DNA of 64,000 bases from Asterias rubens. Lineage: Eukaryota; Echinodermata; Asteroidea; Forcipulatida; Asteriidae. Location of the stretch: the NCBI RefSeq assembly GCF_902459465.1, contig NC_047065.1, positions 8,129,521 to 8,193,520 of the forward strand. The letters are read 5' to 3'. A program made the translations under genes and the position numbers. Of this stretch, positions 1 through 11,928 are shown one piece after another. The notes below the pieces were generated by a model, which saw nothing but the letters and a program-made list of their open reading frames with translations, was not told where the DNA came from and ran no database searches. Each line of letters begins with the position of its first letter. Positions within the stretch are counted from its first letter, which is position 1.

Positions 1-666
1 TGATCGTGCATTTCAAATTCCCCCAGAACCTCATGGTGGTTTCGTCTTATCTTAGAGCAACATCCCTAAAGGTCTTCAGAGAAATAACAAAATATGAAGT
101 ATGTGAAAGTGTCAGCGCGCTCGTCCCACGTGGCAAGTGCAATTTGCCAACACAAGATCAGGTTCGCTAACAGCTGTGTACAAAAAAGATCTCATCTGTT
201 ACAATATGAAAGGTCGCGCCTAGGCTTGAAGTACTCAACACTGTTAATACTGCACCAGTGTGAAACACGCCGTCTGAAAACAGACAAGCCAGGTTTCTTG
301 AAATCAAAATTCATGAGCGGAATCAGGACGCTTGGTGGGCGAATACAGGGTTAGAAGGCCACCGGCACCACACTACTCTGCTGTACACACGGCTGTATGC
401 GGTTGTGTGTATTGATTTTAGTGTGTTTGTGTGGTATAGATTGCTAGACAGACTTGGGTGTACGTGGGCATGCGTAATTAGAGGCCTTAAGACGGGGGTT
501 GCTAAACAATCTATTTTCTTTGTAATAAAGAAAGATGAAGGTCAATTCTTTGATTAAGCGTTGAAAATTACAGTGTTAACCTTATTAAAATAAGCTGATG
601 TCAATTTACCGTCTTATGTAGAAGCTGAAAGATCATCAAGAAGTCGTCAGGCAGTTGTCTTAGGCT
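1..666. other. No gene recognised
   Basis: An 86-codon + strand frame (94-354) is present, but it lacks exon signals and family resemblance. Otherwise AT-rich, featureless DNA. Confidence 0.5.
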
Positions 667-670
667 TTAA

Positions 671-1180
671 AGCCATTGGACACTTTCGGTGACCAGTATT
701 GTCCAAGTCCCACACTTCGTGTATCACAACTTATATATAAAATAACAAACCTGTGAAAATTTAGGCTCAATCGGTCATCGGAGTCGGGAGAAAATAACGG
801 GAAAACCCACTCTTGTTTTCGCACGTTTCGCCGTGTCATGACATGTGTTTAAAATAAATCCGTAATTCTCGCTATCGAGAATTGATATTGTTTTAATGTT
901 TTCTCAAAAAGTAAAGCATTTCATGGAACAATATTTCAAGAGAAGTCTTTCACCATTACCTTCTGTAAACTCTTGTTTTCGCACGTTTCGCCGTGTCATG
1001 ACATGTGTTTAAAATAAATCCGTAATTCTCGCTATCGAGAATTGATATTGTTTTAATGTTTTCTCAAAAAGTAAAGCATTTCATGGAACAATATTTCAAG
1101 AGAAGTCTTTCACCATTACCTTCTGTAAACTCTGTAAATTATTTGTAAATCTGTGAACTTTTTTTTCTGTACGTATGGCT
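671..1180. mobile_element. TTAA element, family B, with internal 160-bp duplication
   Basis: Starts AGCCATTGGACACTTTCGG after TTAA (667-670) and ends at TTAA (1181-1184). Bases 811-970 are repeated head to tail at 971-1130 with no visible difference, which explains its extra length. Confidence 0.85.
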
Positions 1181-1474
1181 TTAAGTTATTTCCCGGTGTC
1201 CACATAATCCTTCCATTGCGGCCGATTTCCACTTATATTGCATTGGTTTTTAAATATAAACTTGGGTTTCCCGCGTACATATATCGCTATAACGTTGGAA
1301 AAAGGCGAGATCACCTTGACTCAAAACAATAAACCAGTCAATTGAAGTAAATGTTGGCATCTGCTTTTACAAGAGCAAAGATGGAGGACCAATGTCTTCT
1401 TCAAAATGAAAGTAACTTGAGCAATTGACAAAACAATGTTTACTTTAAGAGGGTCACAAGGCCTTGCCTATTAA

Positions 1475-1851
1475 AGGCAGTGGACACTAGTGGTCATTAC
1501 TCAAAATAATTATTAGCGTAAAACCTTTCTTGGTGACGAGTAATGGGGAGAGGTTGATGGTATAAAACATTGTGAGAAATGGCTCCCTCAGAAGTGCCAT
1601 AGTTTTCGAGAAAGGAGTAATTTTCCACGAATTTGATTTCGAGACCTCAAGTTTAGAACTTGAGGTCTCGAAATCAACTATCTAAACGCACACATCTTCG
1701 TGTGACAAGGGTGTTTTTTCTTTCATTATTATCTCGCAAGTTCGATGACCAATTGAGCTCAAATTTTCACAGGTTTGTTATTTTATGCATATGTTGAGAT
1801 ACACCAACTGCGAAGGCTAGTTTTGACAATTACCAATAGTGTCCACTGCCT
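1475..1851. mobile_element. TTAA element, family A
   Basis: Left end AGGCAGTGGACAC and right end GTGTCCACTGCCT lie between TTAA at 1471 and 1852. The centre (1630-1680) is a near-perfect palindrome around GATTTCGAGACCTC. The left half and its outer flank reappear inverted at about 5978-6180. Confidence 0.9.
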
Positions 1852-1855
1852 TTAA

Positions 1856-3915
1856 GCAAATGCAGCTTTTAGATTTTGGAAAATTCTGAAATCAGAAACA
1901 CGTCCAGCCTCCGAAACGTTCCACTGCCCTCCACTCCAGGCCATTCCATGAAGGATTTACTGCGAGACGTTCAAGTACGTGACTTGCGTGAGGAAAATAT
2001 TGACAAAGTAGCCCACGATTGTGGTATAGGGTGATGGGTACAGATGCATTACTCCCAGGTGGAATAAATGTGTTGATAGAATTGCTGCACGTCGAAGGTT
2101 ATTTGTAAACTGACAACAGTTGTTGATGTATAAATGTAGATTACGACGTTACACCACTTGAGTTCTGAAACTAATTAAATGGAAACTTACCTTTTATTCA
2201 GGTATTTCTGTCAGGATTCAATTTTGCACTCGGCACAATCAGTTTCGTTTCCAAAATGAATGCTCCGTTGAATCAGCAGTCAATAGTAAAAAAAAAAGTA
2301 ATTTAATTTCACTAATTAGCATTCACTGGTCAAAATAAGTCCATTCAATTCCATTAGGCCGCAAGACGAATTTTGACTTCGCTAAAGCCAACAGGAAGAG
2401 CTAGTCAACCATTAAATTCCAAAATGTTTAACCAAAGATGCTCACACTTATTAAAGTCTTTAAAGTTCATGGCGAAATTTCTGAATTTCTGGCCGAAGGT
2501 AGTCATGATAGCTGTCACCCCCAAACACACAATTTCATTTAGTAGTTTGTGCTATATATGCCCTCTCATTTACTCGTTTTGACAAATACCTTGCAATCAA
2601 AAGGCCTCTTCATTAGAGCACTAGTTACCTTGACTAGCAATTGTACAAAGTAAATATAATTGTATACAACAAACAAAAAACTCAAATTTGGTAAGGTTTT
2701 GTTGTTTTCTCTCTCCCTCCCGTTCCCATCTCCAAATTTAACTAGTTTACTGATCCCTTTTCTCATTTTTACGAGGGAGAAAGTGTAACATCAGTGTCTT
2801 CCATAGCTCTTGTTTAGTCAACATTGCCTTTAACAATTATGGAATTAATTTGTTTACACAATTTAACCAATTCTATAAACTCCAATGTACGTCTTTACAT
2901 GAAATGAACTGATTCAAGAACGAAGGGTGTGCGTGTATCTGGAAGAAAGTTAAATGTTTGTATTCATTAACTAATAGCTCAACAAATAAATTGCTGTTCT
3001 AAATTAATTTATTGTCAATAATGACTCCAGGCTTTCTATGGATGTGTTTTTAAGTGTTTTGATAAAATGCGAGTTAAGTTAGAAGTGCGGCTGTACGTTT
3101 GGGTTATTTCCGAACACCCCCGAAGCAGAATATGGGAGTGGTTTTCGACTCTTAAATTCATATAATCCCGCTGCGTATACGCAAATACCCTCACTCCGAA
3201 GTTTAATCCCTTCGGTCATCTTGCCGTACTTGCAGTTAAGGGTTGTTCAACATTGAGTAAGGAGATGCGATTGTGTCTGTGTTTGGCAAGGCACTGCAAA
3301 AGAGTTTCACTACAGAACCGATGGGTGAATAATGACGCATGTACATTAAGTACACATGTACCCACGGGGCTCACACTCAGTCTGAAACTTGCTGAAAAGG
3401 CATCATTTACTCCAAACAAGCGGGGTAATTTTGAAATCCAGAAAAGGGGAACATATTCAAGGAGTGTAAAGTCTCCAGGCCGATTTACATGCGGAGTAGA
3501 AAATAGTGTTCCTGAAAGAACAGCTCGGTGTTGAAGTGAAGATGATGTACGTCAGTATGGGCTTGAGGGTAACAGCGGAGTGTGTACACGAAAGGAACCA
3601 TTAAGGCTTTTAATTTGGTTATGTTACTGTCATAATGCATGCTAGATCAATACTGTAAGAGTGATGTACAACGATTGTTAAAAGGACAAACCCCAGCAGG
3701 CTGTTTACAAACATAACACAACACCACGCTTCTCTTCTATGATTTGTACATTCATGTTTTGCATCAAGTATAGATAAACACAAATAATGGCCCACCATAA
3801 TTGATGTGTGTTTATGCAAGACGTAGAGAGTCTGTAAACTCACTTACATTACATTGGTCAATAGTCCACTTCAGTCCACCTAACTCTGTAAAACGCCTAC
3901 GGACTGAATCCAGAG
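1856..3915. other. Intergenic, no gene recognised
   Basis: Apart from the repeat at 2236-2425 nothing is identifiable. Open frames of 66-93 codons at 2373-3534 overlap on both strands and look like chance. Confidence 0.5.
2236..2425. repeat. Dispersed repeat, copy of 30905-31085
   Basis: Same block order as 30905-31085. No coding content is recognised. Confidence 0.6.
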
Positions 3916-3919
3916 TTAA

Positions 3920-4236
3920 AGGGAAGGTACACGTTTTGTAATTACTCAAAACAAATATTAACTTAAAAACTGAGTTGGTAACTAGCGTTGGAGAGCTGTT
4001 GATAGTATAAAACATTGTGAGAAACGGCTCCCTCTGAAGTAACGTAGTTTTTGAGAAAGAGGTAATTTCTCACTAAAATAATAAAAGACTTCTAGCTAGA
4101 AGTTTTTTAAATTCTTATCTGATGAAAGCACACAAATTCGTCCAACAAGGGCGTTTTTTTCTTTCATAATTTTCTCCCAACTCCGATGACCAATTGAGGT
4201 CGAATTTTCACAGGTTTGTTATTCAATGCATATTCT
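3920..4236. mobile_element. TTAA element, family D, truncated
   Basis: Starts AGGGAAGGTACACG after TTAA (3916). It carries the family D palindrome (AGACTTCTAGCTAGAAGTT near 4090) but breaks off before the right terminus. Confidence 0.8.
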
Positions 4237-4772
4237 ATACCAAGTTATTCTACACCTTTCATGGTGTTTTAATTTGACGTTTTTCAATAAGCATGGTTCA
4301 ACAGTGACTTGGTTGAATTTTTTGGAGTAAGATAATGTCCAGCAACAAACTGGCACATTACAGGGGAGAGTTGATGGGGGAAGCCCATCTTTACACAGTG
4401 TGAATTTTATTTGTCAGTTTATTTGTTTGATGTTTAGGCGTTATTGTGTTTGAGTTCTTGGAGGTGTTTCGGTGCTGTTTTGGGGATCGGTGTTTCATCC
4501 TTACTTAATTTAAGTTAAAAAATGAATGTACGTTTAATTGTATTGTTATTTTTATTAGATAGTAAATAAAGCAATAGCTCATGCAATCGTAATTTATTTG
4601 TTGGTAAAAAGTACGTTTACCTCCAATTAAGTACTGTTTAGTTGATATTTGAAATCCCCTCAGCGCAGTCCCACGAATCGATATAGTGAAGTCCATAATG
4701 GGACCCCTTTCCTGTTAATAGTTACAGAGTTAAATCGTTGGTCAAATCGCTCCCGCCAAATCACAGACACTA

Positions 4773-5145
4773 GAGAGGTTTCGCAGAGTCGCGGATACGA
4801 ATACGCATATAGATATCGAACCGTACGCGTTCGCGTCAAGTGAGCTGTGTAGTTTTGTTTCGCAAAATTCTAACGAATACCCTCAACTTGAGGCTCAAGA
4901 GGGCGCTGTTAACCAAATGGCTGCACCCATGGACATTTGCCATTTCTCTTTTTCTGAAGCATGGTGGTTACAAATGTCCAACTACATCCATGTATGATAC
5001 CTCTAATAGACATGTTGAAAACCTGTTTTGAGCGACTATTACAAATTGTGTACAACGGTTATACGTCACATGGACCTCAGAAAGTTATGACGTATTATGA
5101 CGTATCCGTTCACGTAAGAGTATCGGTGACTCTGCGAAACCTCTC
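4773..5145. mobile_element. Foldback element with TA duplication
   Basis: GAGAGGTTTCGCAGAGTC at the left end is the exact inverse of GACTCTGCGAAACCTCTC at the right. Both ends are flanked by TA, the duplication made by Tc1/mariner-type transposases. It carries no transposase; the interior has a small unrelated open frame. Confidence 0.75.
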
Positions 5146-5731
5146 TACTATTATACCAAACTCGACTACACAGCGCTTTGGTCTGTTTCTAACTCGTCTT
5201 ACAGTCTATTTTCAAGTCGTCACATCTCAAGTTATTTAATTTAGTCAACGAAACTACAAAGGCATTGCTTTTGTCGTTATGTTACTAGGCCACGAGTCTA
5301 CAAAACACCCAATAAAAGCTTCGGTCGAAAATGTGAATACATGAGAGACAATATGGTAGCGTAATGCCGCCACATGAACAAACAAATCCCGCTCGCATTG
5401 TGTCGTACACGTTAAACACGATAGTTATCATGTACATTTCAAATTCTTAAGTAAAACAAAAATGCGGTTTTTCTGCGTTGGCCTTCAATGTACCGTGCAT
5501 AATATGAAGAGTCAGCACTGTACGGCAATATTTTTGACGAAAACCTTCTTTTTGAAAACAATTCTAAAGCAACATTATTTGCGGGAAAGATAATTGTTAA
5601 CCGTGAGTAATGCGATTGTGATTGCCTGAAAGGACATGGTAAAAAAACCTGATTGTTTTCTTCTTTTGTGTCACTTCAGGTGTTAAGATTAATCAAAAAT
5701 TGATATTTCCAAGTTTTCTCACAGTGATTAA

Positions 5732-6114
5732 AGACCCTGGACACTAATCAAAGACTAGTTTTCACGGTTGGTGTATCTCAACATATGCATAAAATAACAA
5801 ACCTGCATGTGAACATTTTAGCTCAATCGGTCGTCGAAGTTGCGAGCTACTAAATGAAAGACAAAACACCCTTGTCGCACCATTGGTCACACGAAGTCGT
5901 GTGCTTTCAGATGCTTGATTTAGAGACCTAAATCTAAACTTGAGGTCTCGAAATCAAATTGTAGAAAATTACTTCTTTCTCGAAAACTATGGCACTTCTG
6001 AGGGAGCCATTTCTCACAATGTTTTATACCATCAACCTCTCCCCATTACTCGTCACCAAGAAAGGTTTTACGCTAATAATTATTTTGAGTAATGACCAAT
6101 AGTGTCCACTGCCT
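5732..6114. mobile_element. TTAA element, family A
   Basis: Bounded by TTAA at 5728 and 6115. Its right half shares rare variants (GCGTAAAAC, CCCTCAGAAG) with the left half of the copy at 1475, marking the two as an inverted pair. Confidence 0.9.
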
Positions 6115-6182
6115 TTAATAGGCAAGGCCTTGTGACCCTCTTAAAGTAAACATTGTTTTGTCAATTGCTCAAGTTACTTTAC

Positions 6183-6298
6183 GTCACATCAGAGGGAGCT
6201 GTTTTTCACAATGTTTCATACTATCAACCTCTCCCCATTACTCGTAATCAAGTAAGGTTTTGTGGTAATAATTATTTTGAGTAATTACCAATAGTGTG
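6183..6298. mobile_element. Family A fragment (right end only)
   Basis: The last third of a family A element, from CAGAGGGAGC to ACCAATAGTGTGGCC. It abuts the end of the inverted duplication at 6180. Confidence 0.75.
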
Positions 6299-6386
6299 GC
6301 CTTTTAAGGAGTGTTGAAATGATCCAATCGGTCATAATCTTTAATAAACTGTTTACATTATGAAGAAAACACAGTAATTTGTTTTA

Positions 6387-6765
6387 CAGGCAGTGGACAC
6401 TATTGGTAATTACTCAAAATAATTATTAGCATAAAACCTTACTTGGTGACGAGTAATGGGGATAGGTTGGCAGTATAAAACATTGTGAGAAACGGCTCCC
6501 TCTGAAGTAGAGTAGTTTTCGAGAAAGAAGTTATTTTCCACGAACTTGATTTCGATACCTCAAGTTTAGAACTTGAGGTCTCGAAATCAACCATCTAAAC
6601 GCACACAACTTCGTGTGACAAGGTTTTTTTTTCTTTCATTATTATCTCGCAACTTCAACGACCAATTGAGCTCAAATTTTCACAGGTTTGTTATTTCATG
6701 CATATGTTGACATACAACAAGTAAGAAGACTGGTCTTTGACAACTACCAATAGTGCCCACTGTCT
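6387..6765. mobile_element. TTAA element, family A
   Basis: Full-length copy. The left flank reads TTAC rather than TTAA; the right flank is TTAA (6766). Confidence 0.85.
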
Positions 6766-7373
6766 TTAAACCACAATTGGCTGAAAAAGAACTGGAGAAG
6801 ACCGAGTAAAGAATTGAAGGACGAATGAAAAACTAAATCCCCACAGTGGACGGCCTTTTTAGCATACCGAGCTGATCAAAACGAAACAATTTGAAGTATT
6901 CTGCAATCCGGGCTAGAAATAGAAACAAATCTTGACTGACACTTCAAATTGAAAGTGAAGAAGCGAGTGTTGCTATGAAGACGGTTCATGGTTGGGGATT
7001 GTAGGATGTCCGTAGTGTATTAGTTATCTTAGGTCGTTATCAATGATATATGATCATTTCTATGTCCCATGATCAGACAGAAAATGTCACTCAGTCCCCG
7101 ACAGAAAAGTGGATCTAAATATAGAGTTATCGTGATCCATTCCCCGGTTCATTATCATTATAAACACATTTGCTTTTTTCATGTTCTAGACCAACGCACA
7201 CAATGAACCATTTGCATTTTGTTTAAATCTAAATCCGTACAACGAAAGCTTCCGTTGATAGGTTTTACGTAACCGAACCAAGAAATCAAAACAAACAGTA
7301 AATTTGGCATATAATAATTTAGAATTTGAACAACTGGGAAGTGGTTATTTTGTCTAGAAATTTATTTTGTTAA

Positions 7374-7763
7374 AGCCATTATACACTTTCGGTACAGAAC
7401 CCCCCCCCCCAAAAAAAAAAAAAAAAATCAAAAAAAATCACAGATTTACAAATAATTTACAGGGTTTACAGAAGGTAATGGTGAAAGACTTCTCTTGAAA
7501 TATTAGTCCATGAACTGCTTTACTTTTTGAGAAAACAGTAAAACAATATCAATTCTCGATAGCGAAAATTACGGATTTATTTTAAACACATGTCATGACA
7601 CGGCGAAACGTGCGGAAACAAGAGTGGGTTTTCCCGTTATTTTCTCCCGACTCCAATGACCGATTAAGCCAAAATTTTCACAGGTTTGTTGTTTTATATC
7701 TAAGTTGGGATACACGAAGTGTGGGACTTGGACAATACTGTGTACCGAAAGTGTATAATGGCT
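7374..7763. mobile_element. TTAA element, family B
   Basis: Bounded by TTAA at 7370 and 7764. Contains a C9 plus A-rich homopolymer run near 7391-7430 that probably varies in length. Confidence 0.88.
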
Positions 7764-7970
7764 TTAAGGAAAACTTTTTCTTTCATAATCAGGAACAACA
7801 TATTCGCCAAAAAAAAAAAAAAAAACAGCCAACGTTGTGATTTTCAACATGAGGATGGTATGAAATGACTAAAGAAAGACGGTTAATTCAGCAGGCAGTT
7901 TGTTCAATACGTATCCGGTTGGTCTATCCTCCAGCCGCTACGGGAATTAACCGATGTTAGCTCAGCTTAA

Positions 7971-8291
7971 AGGAACACGTTGCCTTGGATCGGTCGAGTT
8001 GGTCTTTGAAAAGCGTTTGTAACCGTTTGTTATAAAATGCATATTAGTTAGAAAGATGTTTTAAAAGTAGAATACAATGATCCACACAAATTTGCCTCGC
8101 AATTGCGTGGTTTTCCTTTTACTTTGCGAACTAACACGGTCGGCCATTTATGGGAGTCAAAATTTGACTCACATAAATGGCCGACTGTGTTAGTCGATGA
8201 GGTAAAAGGAAAACCACGCAATTTCGATTAATACTTGTGTGGACCATTACATTCTACTTTTCAAAGACCAACTCGACCGATCCAAGGCCCT
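7971..8291. mobile_element. TTAA element, family C
   Basis: Left end AGGAACACGTTGCC after TTAA (7967) and right end before TTAA (8292). The centre is an inverted repeat around CCATTTATGGGAGTCAAA. Confidence 0.88.
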
Positions 8292-8585
8292 TTAATCATC
8301 GTAATGGCAACCATAATGGTTGTGGTTCAAGGGCCCACGTTCGGCAAGGTGCATTTCTCCGTATCCCAATGAATGCAGGATTTGCAGACTGCCGTCTTAA
8401 TAAGCTCCAATTTTGCTGCATGACCACTTTCCCATGAGGACCTAAATCGGAATGTTGTTTCCTTGCCTTTATTCATAAATTGCCAAATTGTCAAATTGTG
8501 TGAGCATTAGGGAGCTTGAGAATGTGGATATTTTCAATAAATCAAACATCACTTCATGCGTGGCGCAGTTAGTCATCATTCTTAA

Positions 8586-9004
8586 AGGATTCGGATACTT
8601 TTTCAAACTGTCCACAGATTTACATTAAACTTACAGGGTTTGAAGATAATGATAGTGGAAAGCTTTCCTTCAAATATTACTAACTAAGGTTGTGTAGTTT
8701 TGAGAAATGAGTAAAACAAGTCACAAAATAATTTTTGTCTCATGAGACCAAATCTATTTAAGCATGTAAAATCCCCTTAACCAGTTATGATATTATTCCA
8801 AAACCATAGCATTAAAAGACGTTTAGTTTTACATGCTAAAACTGAGACGAAAATTATTACTTTTACTCATTTCTCAAAAACTGCAGCATCCCAGTAGGTA
8901 AAATTTCAAGGGAAGCTTTGTACTATAATGATCTTCAAACTGTGTAAGTGTATAGTAAATCTGTGGACATCGTGTTCTTTGTTAGGAAAAAGTACATAGA
9001 CTCT
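8586..9004. mobile_element. TTAA element, family E
   Basis: Left end AGGATTCGGATACTTTTTC after TTAA (8582) and right end before TTAA (9005). The interior inverted repeat surrounds TCATGAGAC. It lies 60 bases upstream of the exon at 9065. Confidence 0.8.
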
Positions 9005-9064
9005 TTAATGAACGGTTCATGTTTATGGTCAATAACACTCTTCTTTTTTATTTTTTATATTTAG

Positions 9065-9285
9065 CTGACAAACTAGTGAGAAGTAAGCGAACAGAGGCAT
9101 TCGGTATACTGATGTCAGGTGCCGTCATCTTCACCATTATCTTTGTAGCACTGCATTGTGGTGGGTCTCCACCAATCAAGGTACGTCCCACAGTACCTGC
9201 CGAGACAGGAGGCAGACACACCACAGCTAATGCAATGTTTGCCGGTCGGGCAGCAAGGGCACCCGGGCCAGTTGGGCACGTGTAG
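9065..9285 (+). CDS. Terminal exon of an unidentified membrane protein
   Basis: A strong acceptor (long T-rich tract, TTTAG) opens a frame that runs to TAG at 9283-9285. The first two bases complete a codon begun upstream. The peptide starts DKLVRSKRTEAF and continues into one hydrophobic segment of about 20 residues (residues 12-31). It ends in a Gly/Ala/Pro-rich tail. The stretch is clearly more GC-rich than its surroundings, and the GC content drops right at the stop codon, which supports a real last exon. An internal AAG|GTACGT at 9181 is a good donor, so the exon may instead end at 9180 with the tail intronic. The last helix of a multi-pass protein (PIGF-like or TMEM35/DoxX-like) was considered; neither is convincing. 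Upstream exons were not found. Confidence 0.5.
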
Positions 9286-10433
9286 TTAGAGTATTATTTT
9301 TGGTGCTTTATTATTTTAACAATTTGAATTGTCCAACATTAATAATGATTTATAGTAGGTAATTTCTTTAAAATGCTTTTAATGAAATTAACATTATTTT
9401 TGTACTTTAACAATTTGTTCGAAAGATTATTCTTATTTGTAAATTAAAACAAATAATAATTAAAAACATTAAGCCCTTATTGATGGTTATCAAACGCAGG
9501 TGTACCGTTCATTATATATCATATACCGGTAGAGATGTAACTAAAAATGCTTAACAATTTAGAGGAAATATTGAGCCCTATAGCGTCATGAGCTTAACAA
9601 CTATTGCCTTGTTCTATCTATGGAATGTGACGTCAATGCGTTGTATAGTGTGTATGTATTCTAATGCACTGCCCATCGTGAAAAACACATAAAATAATGT
9701 TTGGTATTGTGAACACGTAAAGCAGCAACCAAAAATAATTAAAAATGACAAGATTAAAGGAAAAATATTACATAATATATAACAAGGCGTGTTGTTTTAT
9801 GTCACGCACTTAATACGAACCCGTGTCTGTGTGCAGTTATATAAACGTATATTACCTGTAAGCAAAAAACTACGTGTTGCATTATTGTCGATTGCAGAAG
9901 AAAACAAAATCGATACAAATAATCTGTCAACGAAAGAGCAGAGTTAGAATTAAAGACAAGGTAAAACATCAACTAAGAGCAACTTCGAGGTAGGGCTAAA
10001 GTTGACTATGGTCGACCATTTAGGCAATTTTGCCTGGTGCCCAGGATGTATCTCATGCATAGGTAACCATGGAACATTGACTTGTAGTGGTTTCTAAAAA
10101 ATGGTCGCTGATCGAACTTGCCCCAAGCTATAAGGCACACAATACAGTGCGCCACCAAGTGTTTACCTTTGGAGAGGTCGTTTTGAAAAACGTCAGTCAT
10201 CGAGTATTACGTCCTAGAAAAGTACCCTGTTTGTATCCGCAAAGATATATGCACTGATCTTACATGCGCAATAATATAATTGGATACAGTGATACATTGG
10301 ATGAACATGCAGTGACGTTAGCTTTCCAAATCTGTGTTTTGATTGGTCCGAGGTGATGTAGTTTGTCCATTTGCACTTTCCATCGTCTGCATGCAAAGTG
10401 TGCATAATGTTTGCGCATGTACCATTTTATTTT
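9286..10433. other. 3' flank of the exon at 9065, nothing else seen
   Basis: Very AT-rich right after the stop codon at 9285; ATTAAA near 9444 could serve as a poly(A) signal. The rest is unassigned. Confidence 0.45.
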
Positions 10434-10887
10434 GTTATACCTCGGTACGGTACAAATTGTGAAGTTTGATTGGTCGAGAACTCACCATGTGACGCGCAAC
10501 AAAAACACATTTTACATGGCTCGACTGGCAGGGTAACATGAAGAGTGATGTACACCGGTGTACATCACCTTGATCGTTCCCAGCGTTGGTCGATTTCGCG
10601 CTCTGTACGAAACAACCGCGGGTTCGATGGAATTGTTTCTTGTTCGTCTGCTTAGTACGTCGTGATAATGATTGAAGATGACAACAGAACTTCGAGAACA
10701 GGAATAACAATTATTCAAAGGTATAACAAAATAAATTTTTGCACGCTGTGACTGGGGTCCATGGGTTTTGTACACCCTCGGGGGCAAATGGGACCCTCGG
10801 CTTCGCCTCGGGTGCCATTTTCCCCCTCGGTTGTACAAAACGCCGTGGACCCCGTCACAGTGTGAAACAATTGTATAGTGGTGTAAC
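10434..10887. mobile_element. Palindromic composite element, copy 1
   Basis: Starts GTTATACC and ends GGTGTAAC. An inner GGTATAAC at 10727 closes a first unit that holds the perfect palindrome around GATGTACACCGGTGTAC (10546-10567). A second palindrome of about 155 bases follows (GCACGCTGTGACTGGGGTCC and its inverse). Same two-part structure as 17578-18006. Confidence 0.8.
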
Positions 10888-11773
10888 GTTCGCACATGTA
10901 GACAAACCAATTCTTCTTTGGTTGACACATGACATTTTAATACAGAAAACTACGACGTGTGGTTCTTGAAGGTTAAAATCGTTCAAGTTCCTGTTGTATT
11001 ACATACCAATGTTGATAACCTACTTTTCCTACACCAAGATGCTTTACCTTGTCTTTGTATTGATTTGAATGCAGCGAGACAAATTAAATTAAACATTTTA
11101 AATAAATCATTAAACTAACCATACTGGTATTGTCATTAGTTAGTTCAGAAGTATGACTTAAGGTTAAGTTCAAATTTCATGTGAACATTCCAGTTTTGAA
11201 AAGCAGTAGAATGAAGTCTTTAACATGGTTAACCGCAGGCAATAACTGACAAAAAGAATGAATAACATTTATTAGGTAGACATATTTTGATTGTTAAAAA
11301 ACATGGTTTCGTATGAACACGAAATGTTGAGAGGTGCACTTTGCAATGTTAACTTTGAATAAGTAGCTGTATAAATTTTTAACGAAAATTGGACTGGAGG
11401 AGATAGCCATGCAGTGACCAATGAGTAAGGCCAAGTACCAGTTTTTGAAAAGGTCATTACATTTTATGTTTAATTAATATTATACCCACCTTTTTTTTTT
11501 TAAATCTGTACAAGTTTAAATCTTCATTCCGGACAGAACTCCCTTTAAACATCTCTCCATACAAAACAATTGGTTCGAGTAATCCGGAGAAATATTCGAA
11601 CAAAGTCGGTAAAAACCTATAGCATGGGCCGGGAAAGAATAAAGCGGCCTCTCATGAATAAGCAACTTGTTAAAACACGTCAACACTTCGTGTAAACTTG
11701 TTTGTAAATCGTGAGGACGAATTGCTCAATCCTTGAAACTCACCAGATTCATTTCATTGTGGTAACTTATATA

Positions 11774-11928
11774 GGGTGCGTTCGTTTAGCTTCCCTGGGT
11801 CGACCCCGGTGAGTACGGTTTTTTTTTCTCAGGATGAACGTGTACAGATTATTACCCACGTTCGTCCTGGAAGAAAAAACTGCCACACACCGGGGTCGAC
11901 CCAGGGAAGCAAAACGAACGCACCCAAT
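11774..11928. mobile_element. Short palindromic element, 38-bp inverted ends
   Basis: GGGTGCGTTCGTTTAGCTTC and the following bases are matched by the inverse at the right end, with one or two differences. The flanks (TTATATA, AATATA) do not give a clear target duplication. Confidence 0.7.

Noticed and set aside
10512..10928. 138-codon minus-strand frame
   Set aside because: Lies wholly on the palindromic composite element; several overlapping frames on both strands there are products of the palindrome.
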